DNA from: Neocallimastix lanati (nom. inval.)
Taxonomy: Eukaryota; Neocallimastigomycota; Neocallimastigomycetes; Neocallimastigales; Neocallimastigaceae
Length of the DNA: 64,000 bases
Assembly (NCBI GenBank): GCA_016946835.1
Contig: JACVTC010000096.1
Location: forward strand, 400,001 to 464,000
Reading direction: 5' to 3'
Below the pieces are notes generated by a model. The model was not told the origin of the DNA. It made no database searches and was given only the letters and a program-made list of their open reading frames with translations. This document shows positions 24,211 to 34,212 of this stretch, piece by piece (position 1 is the first letter of the stretch; each line of letters opens with the position of its first letter). Both the position numbers and the translations under genes were made by a program.

Positions 24211-24967
24211 TTATAATTCTCTTCTTCTTTCTTTTTCTTTCAATTTTTCCTTTTCGTTTTTCTTCCAGTTAAAAAAGGAGTCCTTCATGTTGCACTGATA
24301 GAGAACATGTTCAGTTGAACCACAGAGAAGACACCTTTTTTTATATAAAGGTTGTGCATCATATGGTTGATTATTGGATCTAATTTCTCTCAAATTTTTC
24401 TTGGTGTTTAAAGTGTTAGTTTCCTCTTCTCTTAAAGATAATTATCTTTAAGAAGTGAATATCATTAAACAAATAATAGAATTCTATTATTTGTTTAATG
24501 ATATTCACTTCTTCATCTTTGACTACAGCATAAGTTAATCTCTCATAGATACTCGGGTAGTACTGTTTAAAGCTCATGCGTAAATAATATAGTTTATTAT
24601 TGCTTTCAATCTTATCAAATAGAGGATTTATTTTTAACATAACTTTACAGTAACGTTTCCACAAGTTCTCGAAATCGGCGATGCATGTTCTAACTTCTTC
24701 TCCCTTATAAACTAATTCTTCTAGATTTCTTTAATACTTTCTCGCCTTTTCTTCATCAGTCTCACAGTAGTAGATCTTTAAGTATTCCCATAGTTCATAA
24801 GCTGTATCAATATCTTCCACTTTCATCCAAGTTTCTTCACTCAAGTGTTTATATATGATTCTTTTAGCCTTAAAATCATCCTTTTCCGATACTGTTCTGA
24901 TGTTTAAGGTATTTTCTCCATCTCTCTCAGTATTAGTATCATTTGAGGTATCCTCCAATTCACCCAT
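24211..24967 (-). pseudogene. Gag region of copia element D
   Basis: The first part (MGELEDTSNDTNTERDGENTL..., from about 24967) includes 'IIYKHLSEETWMKVEDIDTAYELWEYLKIYYC', a copia gag-type helix block. The last part has a CCHC zinc knuckle ('CLLCGSTEHVLYQC', C-x2-C-x4-H-x4-C). A perfect 60-bp palindrome lies inside this region (24452-24511). Part of a broken element. Confidence 0.75.
24431..24511. repeat. Two adjacent palindromes (22 bp and 60 bp)
   Basis: 24431-24452 is a perfect 22-bp palindrome (CTTAAAGATA|AT|TATCTTTAAG) and 24452-24511 a perfect 60-bp palindrome with 30-bp arms and no loop, beginning GAAGTGAATATC and ending GATATTCACTTC. Such loop-less inverted duplications typically arise by template switching at a hairpin. 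They lie within the gag region of copia element D. Confidence 0.9.
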
Positions 24968-25111
24968 TATTAAATTACTCCATATTTTATAGTTTTTCTT
25001 ATTAAGTATAATTCTTTCTATTTTTTATTTTAATATTAATAATATAATACACTTTTATTTTATTAATCTTTTATTATCTTTTTATTTTCTGTACACTTGA
25101 GACTCTTAATT

Positions 25112-25513
25112 TTTTAACAAGCCCAACAAATAACGTTCAATGATGTACGAAAATATTTTAAAATAAACCTTATTTAATAGAGAAATTTATTATTTATCTG
25201 AAATATGAAATAATAAATTTAATTATACAAAAAATTTATTTTTGTTACTTTTTTATTTACTAAAACAATAATTATGAATATAACACCTTCTTTTTTTTTT
25301 AAATCCTGTTATATTAACATACTCTTCTGTTTACTTCCTTTTATTGGAAGGGCTCTTTAAATGACTAAATTAATTTAATATAAATCAATATTTAATTTAA
25401 TTAATATTAGATAATAATTTGAAGAAGATTATGTAATAATAATTTCATACATTCGTACAAAAAAAAAAATTTTTGTAATTTTGATGAAAGAATTTTAGTT
25501 TGAAAATCTAACA
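25112..25513 (-). repeat. Right LTR of copia element D
   Basis: A 402-bp copy of the left LTR without the nested solo LTR; it shows the empty target (TATATTAACATACTCTTCTG type junction near 25311-25330). It ends ...CTAACA at 25513, where repeat X begins. Internal 5' leader sequence lies at 24970-25111. Confidence 0.65.
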
Positions 25514-25825
25514 ATACAGAAAAATAAAAGAATATAAAAAATAATAGAATTATAAAAACAAATATAAAATGCAATGCAAAAAAAAAGACCAGATTAAATG
25601 TAGAAATTAAATTTTAAATAAATTACTAAAAAAAAGAGAAAGTTTTATAAAAAATAAAAAAAATAATAAATAAATATATATATATTACTTATATAAATAC
25701 TTATGTTAACATTTTAAGTGTAGAGATTTTATTTAAAATTTTTTTGTAATATGAAAAATAAATTAAAAATTGATATTATAAATAAATTAGAATAAAGAAA
25801 TAGAATTGTAGAATTAAAAAAAAAA

Positions 25826-25856
<31 letters not shown>

Positions 25857-25985
25857 AAATCAAAAATTAGAAATAGAAGAGAATAAAAAAAAATGAAATA
25901 TAGAAATAAACAGAAAAAAAAAATTGAAATGTTAAATAAATAGAATAAAAAAAATTGAAGTGTAGAAATAAATAGGGTAAAAAAG
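25514..25985. repeat. Repeat X, third copy
   Basis: Matches 17641-18023 plus 19100-19432 almost base for base over about 470 bp, including the 'AATGCAATGC', 'GTTAACATTTTAAG' and (AAAT)n landmarks. It thus duplicates the left flank of element D on its right side. Confidence 0.8.
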
Positions 25986-26409
25986 ATTAAAAGATAGAAA
26001 TATATATATATAAAAGATAAAACAATTGAAATGTAGAAATAAATAGGATAAAAAAAAGAATGAAAATATAGAAAAAAAAATTAAAATGTAATAAAGCTTA
26101 AAAAAAAATAGCACCAAAAAAAGAAAAAAAAATTGATATTATAAGTATTAATATTAGATATATATTAATTAGTAAAAAAAAAAAAAAGGAATAATAAAAT
26201 AATTAGTATAAAAATTAAAAAAAAATAATAATTAAATAATAAGAATAAAAAATAAAATAATAAAATATAATAAAGATATAAAGTGAAGAACTTAAATATA
26301 TCAAATAAAGTAAATAATTGAATTAAGGCATAAACTTGAAAAGGAAATTATTAAAATATAAAATTCTTCTCTCTAATTCATAGATTTTTTTTTTATTTTT
26401 TTATTTTTT

Positions 26410-26453
<44 letters not shown>

Positions 26454-26876
26454 TTATTATTACTATTTTTTTAACTTTCATTTATTATGTATTGATAAAA
26501 TATCAAGATATTAAAAAAGTAATATAACAATAAAATAAAAATTTATTATAATGAATTCTAAATTAATATCTTAAATTTATATAAATTCATTTTTAGTATT
26601 TATTAATAAAGAATGTCAAAGTAGAGGATAAGTAAAATATAAGAGGGTAAAAAAAATGTTTATTTTAAGTTTTGTATAAAAATTTATTGTTCAATTTTAT
26701 TCATCCTTTTTATTTTTTATTTCATTTTTAGAAAATATTTGAAGGAATTTAATTAATTTATATAATTCGAAAATAACACATATGAGAAGTACAAATAGAA
26801 TAAAGTAATAATTTATTCTAATTTTTAACAAAAATAAATCATCATTTCGAATAAATTCAGGATTAATTATAATATA
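25986..26876. other. AT-rich stretch downstream of the secreted gene
   Basis: Decayed X-like A-rich sequence to about 26340, an (ATTT)n run at 26410-26452, and plain AT-rich sequence to the stop of the next gene. Open frames here are low-complexity Phe/Tyr/Ile artefacts of T-rich DNA. Confidence 0.6.
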
Positions 26877-27410
26877 TTAAACAGTACAAGAACTATCTTT
26901 GCTTTTTGATTTATAGTCTACTGTAAAAATATGTGTAAGTGCGTTGAATCTAAAAAAATTTTGACTATTAATATTCTTAATAGGAGTTAGGGTGTATTCA
27001 TGTGAATTAAGATTACTAGTAGGAGCATCTGATAATATTGATTCTTCAGAATTACTTTCTATATTATTTAAAATGTCATAATCATAAGGGTTATAGTAAA
27101 ACATGGTAGAATTTATATCTTCATTGCCACAAGTATCATAAGAACAATTTTCACTTTTTTCATAAACTAAAAGATCAAATTTAATGTGAGGTTTACTAGT
27201 ATTAATATTTTTACATTTAAGGGATTTACCGTCATTACATATTAAACAGTCTTTGTATTGTTCTCTATCGATTGTGAAAGGTAATTCACAATGATTAGAA
27301 TGCAACCTTTGACATACTATATCTTCTGGTTTTAAAAATTCTTTCTCGGCGCATTTTATTGTTCTTAATAATATAAATAAAAACAAAATATAATAAATTC
27401 TTTTTATCAT
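26877..27410 (-). CDS. Small secreted Cys-rich protein (paralogue 1)
   Basis: 177 residues, ATG at 27410. An N-terminal signal peptide is clear: MIKR, then a hydrophobic run YYILFLFILL, with a likely cleavage near residues 20-21 (KCA-E). The mature part has Cys at 33, 41, 55, 58, 66, 89, 94 and 175, and the block 'FLKPEDIVC...CELPFTID...YKDCLIC..GKSLKCK...KFDLLVYEKSENCSYDTC'. The protein at 31104-31712 shares LKPED-x2-C, LPF-x-ID, K-x-L-x-CK, FD and (G/E)NC-x4-C, so the two are paralogues. The Cys/PF spacing loosely recalls fibronectin type II modules, but this is only a resemblance. The C-terminal 80 residues are Asn/Ser-rich without motif. No transmembrane segment after the signal. Function unknown; secretion is an inference from the signal peptide. 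The frame is intact and the codon use is AT-biased like its surroundings. Confidence 0.75.
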   Translation of the reverse strand: MIKRIYYILFLFILLRTIKCAEKEFLKPEDIVCQRLHSNHCELPFTIDREQYKDCLICNDGKSLKCKNINTSKPHIKFDLLVYEKSENCSYDTCGNEDINSTMFYYNPYDYDILNNIESNSEESILSDAPTSNLNSHEYTLTPIKNINSQNFFRFNALTHIFTVDYKSKSKDSSCTV

Positions 27411-27479
27411 ATTTAAATGTATTAACTAATATTTATTTTATTTAGTTATAAATTTATTATTATTTTTTTTATATAATAT

Positions 27480-27715
27480 TTTTTTATTTTAATATTTTTT
27501 TATTTTAATATTTTTTTATTTTAATATTTTTTATTTTAATATTTTTTTATTTTAATATTTTTTATTAATATTTTTTTATTTTAATATTTTTTTATTTTAA
27601 TATTTTTTTATTTTAATATTTTTTTATTTTAATATTTTTTTATTTTAATATTTTTTTATTTTAATATTTTTTTATTTAAATATTTTTTTATTTAAATATT
27701 TTTTATTTTGATTAA
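27480..27715. repeat. TTTTTTATTTTAATA minisatellite
   Basis: About a dozen tandem units of roughly 15-17 bp of the form ATTTTTTTATTTTAAT lie just upstream of the secreted-protein gene, with slight unit-length variation. Such a tract in the 5' flank could affect promoter spacing. Confidence 0.85.
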
Positions 27716-27879
27716 TATTTTATTTTCGTCTTTCGTTATTTTTTATTTATTATTTATTATTTTATTTTTATAATTTTTAAAAAAAATTATACATATATTT
27801 ATATAAAATTTTTTTATCAAATTCATTAATACTTTATTCAATAGTAAATAAAATTAAATTTATATACATTGATATAAAG

Positions 27880-28718
27880 GGGAGAGTTGCATTTCCCCAG
27901 ATTGCATTTCGCCAAGTTGCGTTTCGCCAAGTGGCGTATTATCAAAATGTTGCATTTCCCCAAGTTGCATTTCGACAAATGGCTTATTGATATAAGTAAA
28001 TGAATGAATAAATAAATAAAAATTCAAAATAATTTTTTTAAATAAATAAAAATTCAAAATAATTTTTTTAAACTTGTTTTTATTATATTTTATAATTAAT
28101 TATAGATATTTTTTAAAATAAAATAATTATTAATAATATTTAATTATAAAAATAAATTTAATTATAAAGATATATTTTAATATTTTGTAAAAAAATAATA
28201 TTATAGCAATACTTTAATTATAAAAATATATTTTTAAAATAATAATATTTTATCATAAAAATATATTTTAATGTTCTTAAGCTAACCTAATCTAATAAAG
28301 ATTAAAAATACTTTAATAATTATTGTATTTATTCATTTATTCTCTTTTTAAAATAATTTTTACTATTAAAAAAATTATTATTATATATTTTAATATTTCG
28401 TAAAATAGTAATAAAATAATAATTTATAATATTTAATTATAAAGATATATTTTAATATTTTGTAAAATAGTAATAAAATAATTATTTAAAATATTTAATT
28501 ATAAAAATAAATTTAATTTATTATTTATTTAAACAGATATTTGTAAAGCTATTTATATATGAAAAAAATTTTTTTAATATTTAAATATTTACTTCATAAT
28601 TATAAATACATCAATATTAAAAATATTTAATTTTATTTATTTATTTATTTATTTAATAATTCTCAATTTGGCGAAACGCAACTTGGTGAAATGCAATTTG
28701 GCGAAATGCCCCACACCC
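27880..28718. mobile_element. MULE-type MITE (839 bp), 9-bp TSD GATATAAAG
   Basis: Left end GGGAGAGTTGCATTTCCCC, right end (reverse complement) GGGTGTGGGGCATTTCGCC. GATATAAAG flanks it at 27871-27879 and 28719-28727; an 8-bp reading is possible because the boundary G is shared. Both subterminal regions carry iterated (C)AAGTTGCATTTCGCC-type motifs, about five on the left (27887-27985) and three on the right (28669-28711), in inverted orientation to each other. The interior is AT-rich and non-coding. The ends resemble those of the 5.2-kb MULE at 51901-57078 (GGGGAGAG..., ...GCRTTTCG), so it is probably a non-autonomous relative. TSD length fits the Mutator superfamily. Confidence 0.85.
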
Positions 28719-28924
28719 GATATAAAGTAATTTTTTGGTTAGGTTTGCTTTTGATTTATAAAAAAATGTAAACAATGAAATTGTATACAAATGTATCAAA
28801 TTAATGAGAAATTTTATATTAAATTATATTTTTATATTCTTTAAAGTTATATTAAAAATATTTTTTTTATTCTAAATTAGTATAATATACTATATTTTCA
28901 TTAAGTTTTCATTAAATGAATATT

Positions 28925-29256
28925 TGTTAGAAAAATAACAATTATAGTTAATACTATATATTTATTGATATATTCAATTATATTAATTATTACAATATTT
29001 TATTTATATGAGTAAGAACTGCTATCTAATAATTATATTCTTGAATTATTATATAATATATGAGCATTAAAATAATTGGTATGACATCACATGATACCAT
29101 TAATATATTAATAAGCAATATCATATATTAATATAATAATATAAAATATATTAAATATAATTATTTAATATACTATAGTAATTATTTTATAAACATATAT
29201 TTCTAAATTAACAAAATATAATAAATGATAATTGCAAAAGTTCAAAATTCATAACA
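28925..29256 (-). repeat. 3' LTR of element F
   Basis: 332 bp, TG...CA ends; essentially identical to 30492-30823. The purine tract abuts it on the interior side. Confidence 0.92.
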
Positions 29257-29326
29257 AGGGTCCCCCTGAACTTGCAATTTCATTTATTATTGTTAATAAA
29301 AAAAATTTAAAACTAAAAATAATTAA

Positions 29327-30367
29327 TTAATAATTAAATTTATTTATTTTAATTTTTATTCGGTGTTTCTTATAATGACAAATTGATTCCCTTCCTGTGA
29401 AATCAAATACTTCATTATTTCTATTATCTAAAGCTTTTATTTTATTAATGTTAACATAATTATTATTATTATTATTTTGAATTTTTATATTTTCTTTTTC
29501 AGTATTTTCATTTTTATTGATTTCAATTTCTTTATTATCAGGTAGCATTACATTTAATTGTTCATCAATTCCACTATTAATAATTAGGTCTTTATCAGAA
29601 TTACTTTCTTCTATAATACCTTCGTTAATTTTTGTTTGTGGTTGTATGATATAATTTATTTCATTATTTATATCATTGTATTCATTTTGTTTGTCTTTGA
29701 TAGCATTAATAATAAATATAGAACTATCTAGAAGTCTTCTATTGTTCTTATGAATATCTGTGCTTATTTCTTTTTTAATATCCATAGGTAATGTATTTAT
29801 TATAATATTTATTTGTTCATATTCAGTATAATTAATTCCATATTCTCCTAATGTACTGATTATATTACCTATCTCACTTAAGTGTTCTACAATATCTTCT
29901 TCGTAATTATAACTCATTTCAGTTAATTTTTTTTTGTTTATTTCTATTTTTTCTTGAATTACAAGGTCTTTAATTTTTTTAAATAATAATCTTGGGTTAT
30001 TATTAAATTCATAACCCACAAGATTGAATTTAACTTCAATACTTAAAGTATTTTCCATAAAATCATAGAGTTGTTCATCAGTACCTAAAGGTAACGTTAT
30101 TGTTTCGTCTTCAAAATAATTGTTATAAGGATAATTTAATACACTTTTTATATATTTACACCATTCATTATAATTATTATTTTTAAAGCTTAATATAATT
30201 TCTTTTCTTTTGTTATTAATTGGATTTGTTACATTTTGTATTTGATTACTCTTTATGAAATTAAAGAATAAATCTATAAGTTGTTGATTATTCATCATGT
30301 TATAATTGTTTATATTATTTTGAGATGTTTGAATAAACAATGGAGAGTGCATCTCTTCATTATTCAT
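29327..30367 (-). CDS. Copia-type gag of non-autonomous element F
   Basis: 346 residues, ATG at 30367, filling most of the space between the two LTRs. Residues about 50-210 show the copia gag (UBN2-like) layout: 'LSFKNNNYNEWCKYIKSVL', then 'LLFKKIKDLVIQE', 'LTEMSYNYEEDIVEHLSEIGNIISTLGEYGINYTEYEQINIIINTLPMDIKKEI'. The latter corresponds to the 'l..L...G..i......ILnsLP' gag block. Residues 240-320 are Asn/Glu-rich. No CCHC knuckle was found, unlike the gags of elements D and E. It would form the particle shell RNA-packaging protein in related elements; here that is inference. Confidence 0.75.
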   Translation of the reverse strand: MNNEEMHSPLFIQTSQNNINNYNMMNNQQLIDLFFNFIKSNQIQNVTNPINNKRKEIILSFKNNNYNEWCKYIKSVLNYPYNNYFEDETITLPLGTDEQLYDFMENTLSIEVKFNLVGYEFNNNPRLLFKKIKDLVIQEKIEINKKKLTEMSYNYEEDIVEHLSEIGNIISTLGEYGINYTEYEQINIIINTLPMDIKKEISTDIHKNNRRLLDSSIFIINAIKDKQNEYNDINNEINYIIQPQTKINEGIIEESNSDKDLIINSGIDEQLNVMLPDNKEIEINKNENTEKENIKIQNNNNNNYVNINKIKALDNRNNEVFDFTGRESICHYKKHRIKIKINKFNY

Positions 30368-30491
30368 TTTGTATTTATATTTATATTTTAAATTTCATTA
30401 TTTATTAGTATATAAAACTTGATAAATTAGAATATTTATAACTTTTTATAACAAATAATTGTCATTTTCCTTTTATTTCTGTCTGACACAC

Positions 30492-30823
30492 TGTTAGAAA
30501 AATAACAATTATAGTTAATACTATATATTTATTGATATATTCAATTATATTAATTATTACAATATTTTATTTATATGAGTAAGAACTGCTATCTAATAAT
30601 TATATTCTTGAATTATTATATAATATATGAGCATTAAAATAATTGGTATGACATCACATGATACCATTAATATATTAATAAGCAATATCATATATTAATA
30701 TAATAATATAAAATATATTACATATAATTATTTAATATACTATAGTAATTATTTTATAAACATATATTTCTAAATTAACAAAATATAATAAATGATAATT
30801 GCAAAAGTTCAAAATTCATAACA
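30492..30823 (-). repeat. 5' LTR of element F
   Basis: 332 bp, upstream LTR for the minus-strand gag. The internal boundary reads GTGTGTCAGACAG on the minus strand; no standard initiator-Met primer site was recognised there. Confidence 0.92.
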
Positions 30824-31103
30824 ATATTTTTTAGAACTTCTAAATATTTAATTTTTTAATATATTTAATTAATCAGAATATTAAAGAAAAAGTTAAGTAT
30901 AACCTATTTTTATCTACTTATATCCACTTTTATCCACTTTATTATGTATATTTTTTTTAAAATTGAATATTTTTTGATAAAATAAAAATCATTTCGATAA
31001 ATTGATCATTAATTATTATTTTTTAAAAGGAATTATCGTTTATTTAATTATTTAAATAATTAATAAAAAAATAATTTATAATATATATGTTATATTGATA
31101 TTA

Positions 31104-31712
31104 CTATTGTTTATTATTTTTAAACTTTTTTTTTAGTAAATGGTTAAATATTTTTATGGAAAGTAAACCAATAAATAATTTACTCAATTTGTTTAATCTT
31201 TCAATTATGTTTGAAAAAATTAAATCATTGTCATAGCTTATTTGACCATTCTGAATGGAATAAGAAATTTTACATTGATTGTTTTTATCTTTATGAACTA
31301 CGTTTAATAAATATATTTTTTCTTTATTCAATTCGTCAAGACTTTCAATATTTTCAATAATTTTTAATTTTTCATTTGAATTATTCGAGTTATCATCGTT
31401 ATAAATTGTAAGATATGAGGTATATTTTGACTTGAAACAATTATTAAAATCACAATTTCCAGTTTCCTTAAATTTTTTCACATCAAAAGTAACAGTTTCC
31501 ATATAATTAATTTCAGACTTGCAAGATAAAGTTTTATATTGATTACGAAATTTACATCTAATAAAATTTTTATTATCTATCATAAAAGGTAAAAAGTTAA
31601 AACTGTCTAAAAAGGCATTACAGATATTATCTTCTGGTTTCAATATTTCTGTCTGAATACTTGATCCAATAGCCAATAGTAATGTTATTAAATAATAAAA
31701 TTTAAGATTCAT
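31104..31712 (-). CDS. Small secreted Cys-containing protein (paralogue 2)
   Basis: 202 residues, ATG at 31712. Signal peptide MNLKFYYLITLLLAIGSSIQT, with a likely cut near residue 20. Mature Cys at 31, 53, 64, 87, 92 and 147. Shares with the 26877-27410 protein the order LKPED-x2-C, LPF-x-ID, C, K-x-L-x-CK, FD, GNC-x4-C, but lacks the Cys before LPF. Its C-terminus (about 165-202: 'ERLNKLSKLFIGLLSIKIFNHLLKKKF') is a moderately hydrophobic, then basic segment absent from the other copy, possibly a membrane-active helix or weak anchor. The two genes are in tandem on the minus strand, 3.7 kb apart. The gap is mostly accounted for by the MITE and element F, so the ancestral spacing was probably about 1 kb. 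Function unknown. Confidence 0.75.
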   Translation of the reverse strand: MNLKFYYLITLLLAIGSSIQTEILKPEDNICNAFLDSFNFLPFMIDNKNFIRCKFRNQYKTLSCKSEINYMETVTFDVKKFKETGNCDFNNCFKSKYTSYLTIYNDDNSNNSNEKLKIIENIESLDELNKEKIYLLNVVHKDKNNQCKISYSIQNGQISYDNDLIFSNIIERLNKLSKLFIGLLSIKIFNHLLKKKFKNNKQ

Positions 31713-33174
31713 AGAGTAGATTTTTTATAATTTTATAATTGAAATTTTATATTTTAAATTTAAATGATTATTGTTTATATATATAATTATATGATTTTTA
31801 TTACTTTTTTTTTTTTAATTATTATTTTTATTTTATTTTATTTTATTTTATTTCGGTTTTTATTTATATATATGTATTTTTATTTCGCTAAAGGATATTT
31901 TTAATTTTTTATAATTTATTATTTATATATATATTTTTTTTAATTTTAATATTATAATTATTTTTTTTATTTTTTATTTTTTATACTTTAATTTTTTTTT
32001 TTTTTAGTATTAAATATTTAATATTAATAATTTATTTTAAAAATTTTTTAATTGGTTAAAATATAAAAACAACAATGGCTTGTTTGTAGGATAAATTTTG
32101 CCCAAAATTAAAAATAAACAATAAAGTATAAAATAAAATCATATTTATTTATTTTTAAAAATAAAATTTTCAGTTTTTTTTTTTTATTTATAATTTAAAC
32201 TCAATTTAAATATTAAAATATTAAAAAAATTATAATAAAATAAATTAATGATAATAATAATAATAATAAAAAAAAAAGATATTATTTTAAAAGTGATAAT
32301 AATAGTAATAATAAAAGTTAATATTTTAAAAGTGATAATTATAGTAATTGATAACAAAATAATATAATTATTAATATTATAATGTTATAGTAAAGTTAAA
32401 ATTAAATTCTAAATTTTTAAAGAAGAATTATTTTACAACTTATAATCAAAAAATTATAAAGAATATTTTGTTGATTTTTTATAATAAAAATAAACTATTT
32501 ATATATAATTTCTTATATAAATAATTACACAAAAATTATTTCTCATTTAAAGTAGTTATATGTTAAATTTAACTTAAAAATATTAATTATTTATTATTTA
32601 ATTTATTAATAAAACTTCATTATATTTGACTAATTATTTCTTCTCTTCATAAAAAAGTCCCCTTCTAAATGTTTATTTACATTTTCTTTTTATGAATTAT
32701 TATTCTTTTTAGATTAATATAGTTCATAATCTAATTTAATATATTTTTAATAATATAATATAACTATAATAAAAAATATTGTATAATAAAATTTAAAGAT
32801 AGTATATTATACTAATTTAGAATAATTAAAAATGTAGTTTTTATGTAACTTTAAAGAATATAAAAATATAATTTAGTATAAATTTTCTAATACATTAATT
32901 TGATATATTTGTATTCATTTTTCTTTACTTATTTTTTTCATAAAATTTAATTATAATCTTAATCTTTTTCCTGTCCTATTCTTTTCTTTATGATCTCTCT
33001 CTCCCTTTTATAATTAATTTCTTATTTATATTTTTTTTATATTTTTTTTATATTATTTTTTTTATCTCATTTAAGATTATAGTTGATTATTTCTTAAAAT
33101 TTGAAATATTTAATCTCATAACTTTATTCTTGAATTTATTGTTTATTTCATAGTTATTAGGGCGTCCCGTACCA
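31713..33174. other. AT-rich stretch ending in an LTR terminus
   Basis: No gene recognised. It contains ATTTT-type runs (31800-31860) and ATA repeats. It ends GGCGTCCCGTACCA (33161-33174), the terminus of a TGRTAC-family LTR whose start could not be fixed. Confidence 0.5.
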
Positions 33175-33178
33175 GAAT

Positions 33179-33653
33179 TGATACAATTAATTTAAAAAGT
33201 ATCATAAAATATGGGGAAAAGCAAGAGGGAATTAATCAAGAAATATTGTATTTATGAAATAGTATAATAATTATTATATATTTATATAATACACTCAAAT
33301 TATTATTTTAGAATATAATATTCATTTAATTATATTTATTTTTAAAATTATTCACTTTATTATATTTATTTATTAAAATAATTATTCACTATTATTAATT
33401 CTCAATTAATACATTTCAATAAAAATAAAAACACAACCTTTTTTTTTATAATTAAAACTTCCTAACTAATTTTTATCTTATTATTCTCTATATTATTATT
33501 ATTTAAAATTTGTACTTATTATATAATTAATTGTATTATATATTTTTATAATAAACTTGTATTTATAATAAAATAATAAATTTATTTTATAATATTATAT
33601 CTTATTAAATAATAATTATAACACTTTACATTCTTATTAAATATCTCGTATCA
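33179..33653 (-). repeat. Solo LTR, TGATAC family, TSD GAAT
   Basis: 475 bp, TGATACAATTAATT...CTCGTATCA. GAAT lies on both sides (33175-33178 and 33654-33657). First complete member of a head-to-tail LTR array. Orientation is inferred from the related LTR of the gag remnant at 39.8-42 kb, whose primer-site end is the TGATAC side. Confidence 0.8.
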
Positions 33654-33656
33654 GAA

Positions 33657-34212
33657 TGGTACATTATTTTTATATATTGTACCTTTTATATGATTTGGGG
33701 AAAGCAAGTTGTAAAATTATAAAATAATATATTCTAATAAAAGAAATAAATAAAAAAATTATAACACAAAATTAATAATAAATTTTTAATAAATAATAAT
33801 GTGTTACTTTTAAGTCTTTATTTTATTTATAAGTTTTGTTCTTTAAATAAGTACATATAATTTTATTATAACTTTATTATATCTTTAAATTTATATTTTA
33901 TTAATAATATTATCCAAATATCCTAAATATTTATTCACACGAATAATATTTTATAATTCCTATTTTAACTATTATATTCTTTAAAGATATTAGCTTATTA
34001 AGTTCCTCTTGTTAATATATTATCTTTTACTTATTTTTATACTATAATTTATCTTAATTCTTATTGGTTATCTATTAATTAAAATTATTTTTATTAATAT
34101 TATATTTTTATATACTAATTAAACCTTATACCTATTATAATAAAATAAATAAAGAATTATTTATTTTCTTATATTTTTAATAATTTATTCTATTTTAGTA
34201 AGTAACGTACCA
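33657..34212 (-). repeat. Solo LTR P, TGGTAC family, TSD AGAA
   Basis: 556 bp, TGGTACATTATT...TAACGTACCA with 6-bp inverted ends. AGAA flanks it at 33653-33656 and 34213-34216. A close copy lies at 60014-60572. It begins 3 bp after the preceding LTR ends. Confidence 0.85.

Larger units (their letters stand above)
19433..25513 (-). mobile_element. Ty1/copia element D (minus strand)
   Basis: Full copia order on the minus strand: gag (about 24200-24970), protease/pre-integrase (about 23550-24160), integrase (about 23000-23550), Asn-rich linker and RT (about 21400-22840), RNase H (20790-21320). LTR-like repeats lie on both sides (19433-20343 and 25112-25513). The left LTR holds a solo LTR, and a second insertion lies at the purine tract. 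Repeat X flanks the element in direct orientation on both sides. Broken, with roughly five to eight interruptions. Several regions are still easily readable, so it is of intermediate age. Confidence 0.8.
28925..30823 (-). mobile_element. Gag-only LTR element F, whole-looking, TSD ATATT
   Basis: Two 332-bp LTRs (28925-29256 and 30492-30823; TGTTAGAAAA...TTCATAACA) appear to differ at a single base. Flanking duplication ATATT occurs at 28920-28924 and 30824-30828. The 1,235-bp interior carries one gag-like frame on the minus strand and no protease, integrase or RT. A purine tract (AGGGGGACCCT, minus strand) adjoins the left LTR, making that the 3' LTR. It looks whole as a non-autonomous element and is very young by LTR identity. 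The plan is that of terminal-repeat elements with a gag domain (TR-GAG) described in plants; mobility would depend on a partner element. Confidence 0.92.

Noticed and set aside
25932-26117. Hydrophobic 61-residue open frame
   Set aside because: T-rich low-complexity strand of repeat-derived sequence; no start context or motif.
27860-28057. Open frame with repeated 'GEMQLGE' residues
   Set aside because: It is the translation of the iterated subterminal motif of the MITE, not a protein.
27871-28727. CRISPR-like array from the repeated GCATTTCGCC motif
   Set aside because: Motifs are inverted between the two ends, spacers are not of uniform length, and target duplications prove a transposon; the genome is eukaryotic.
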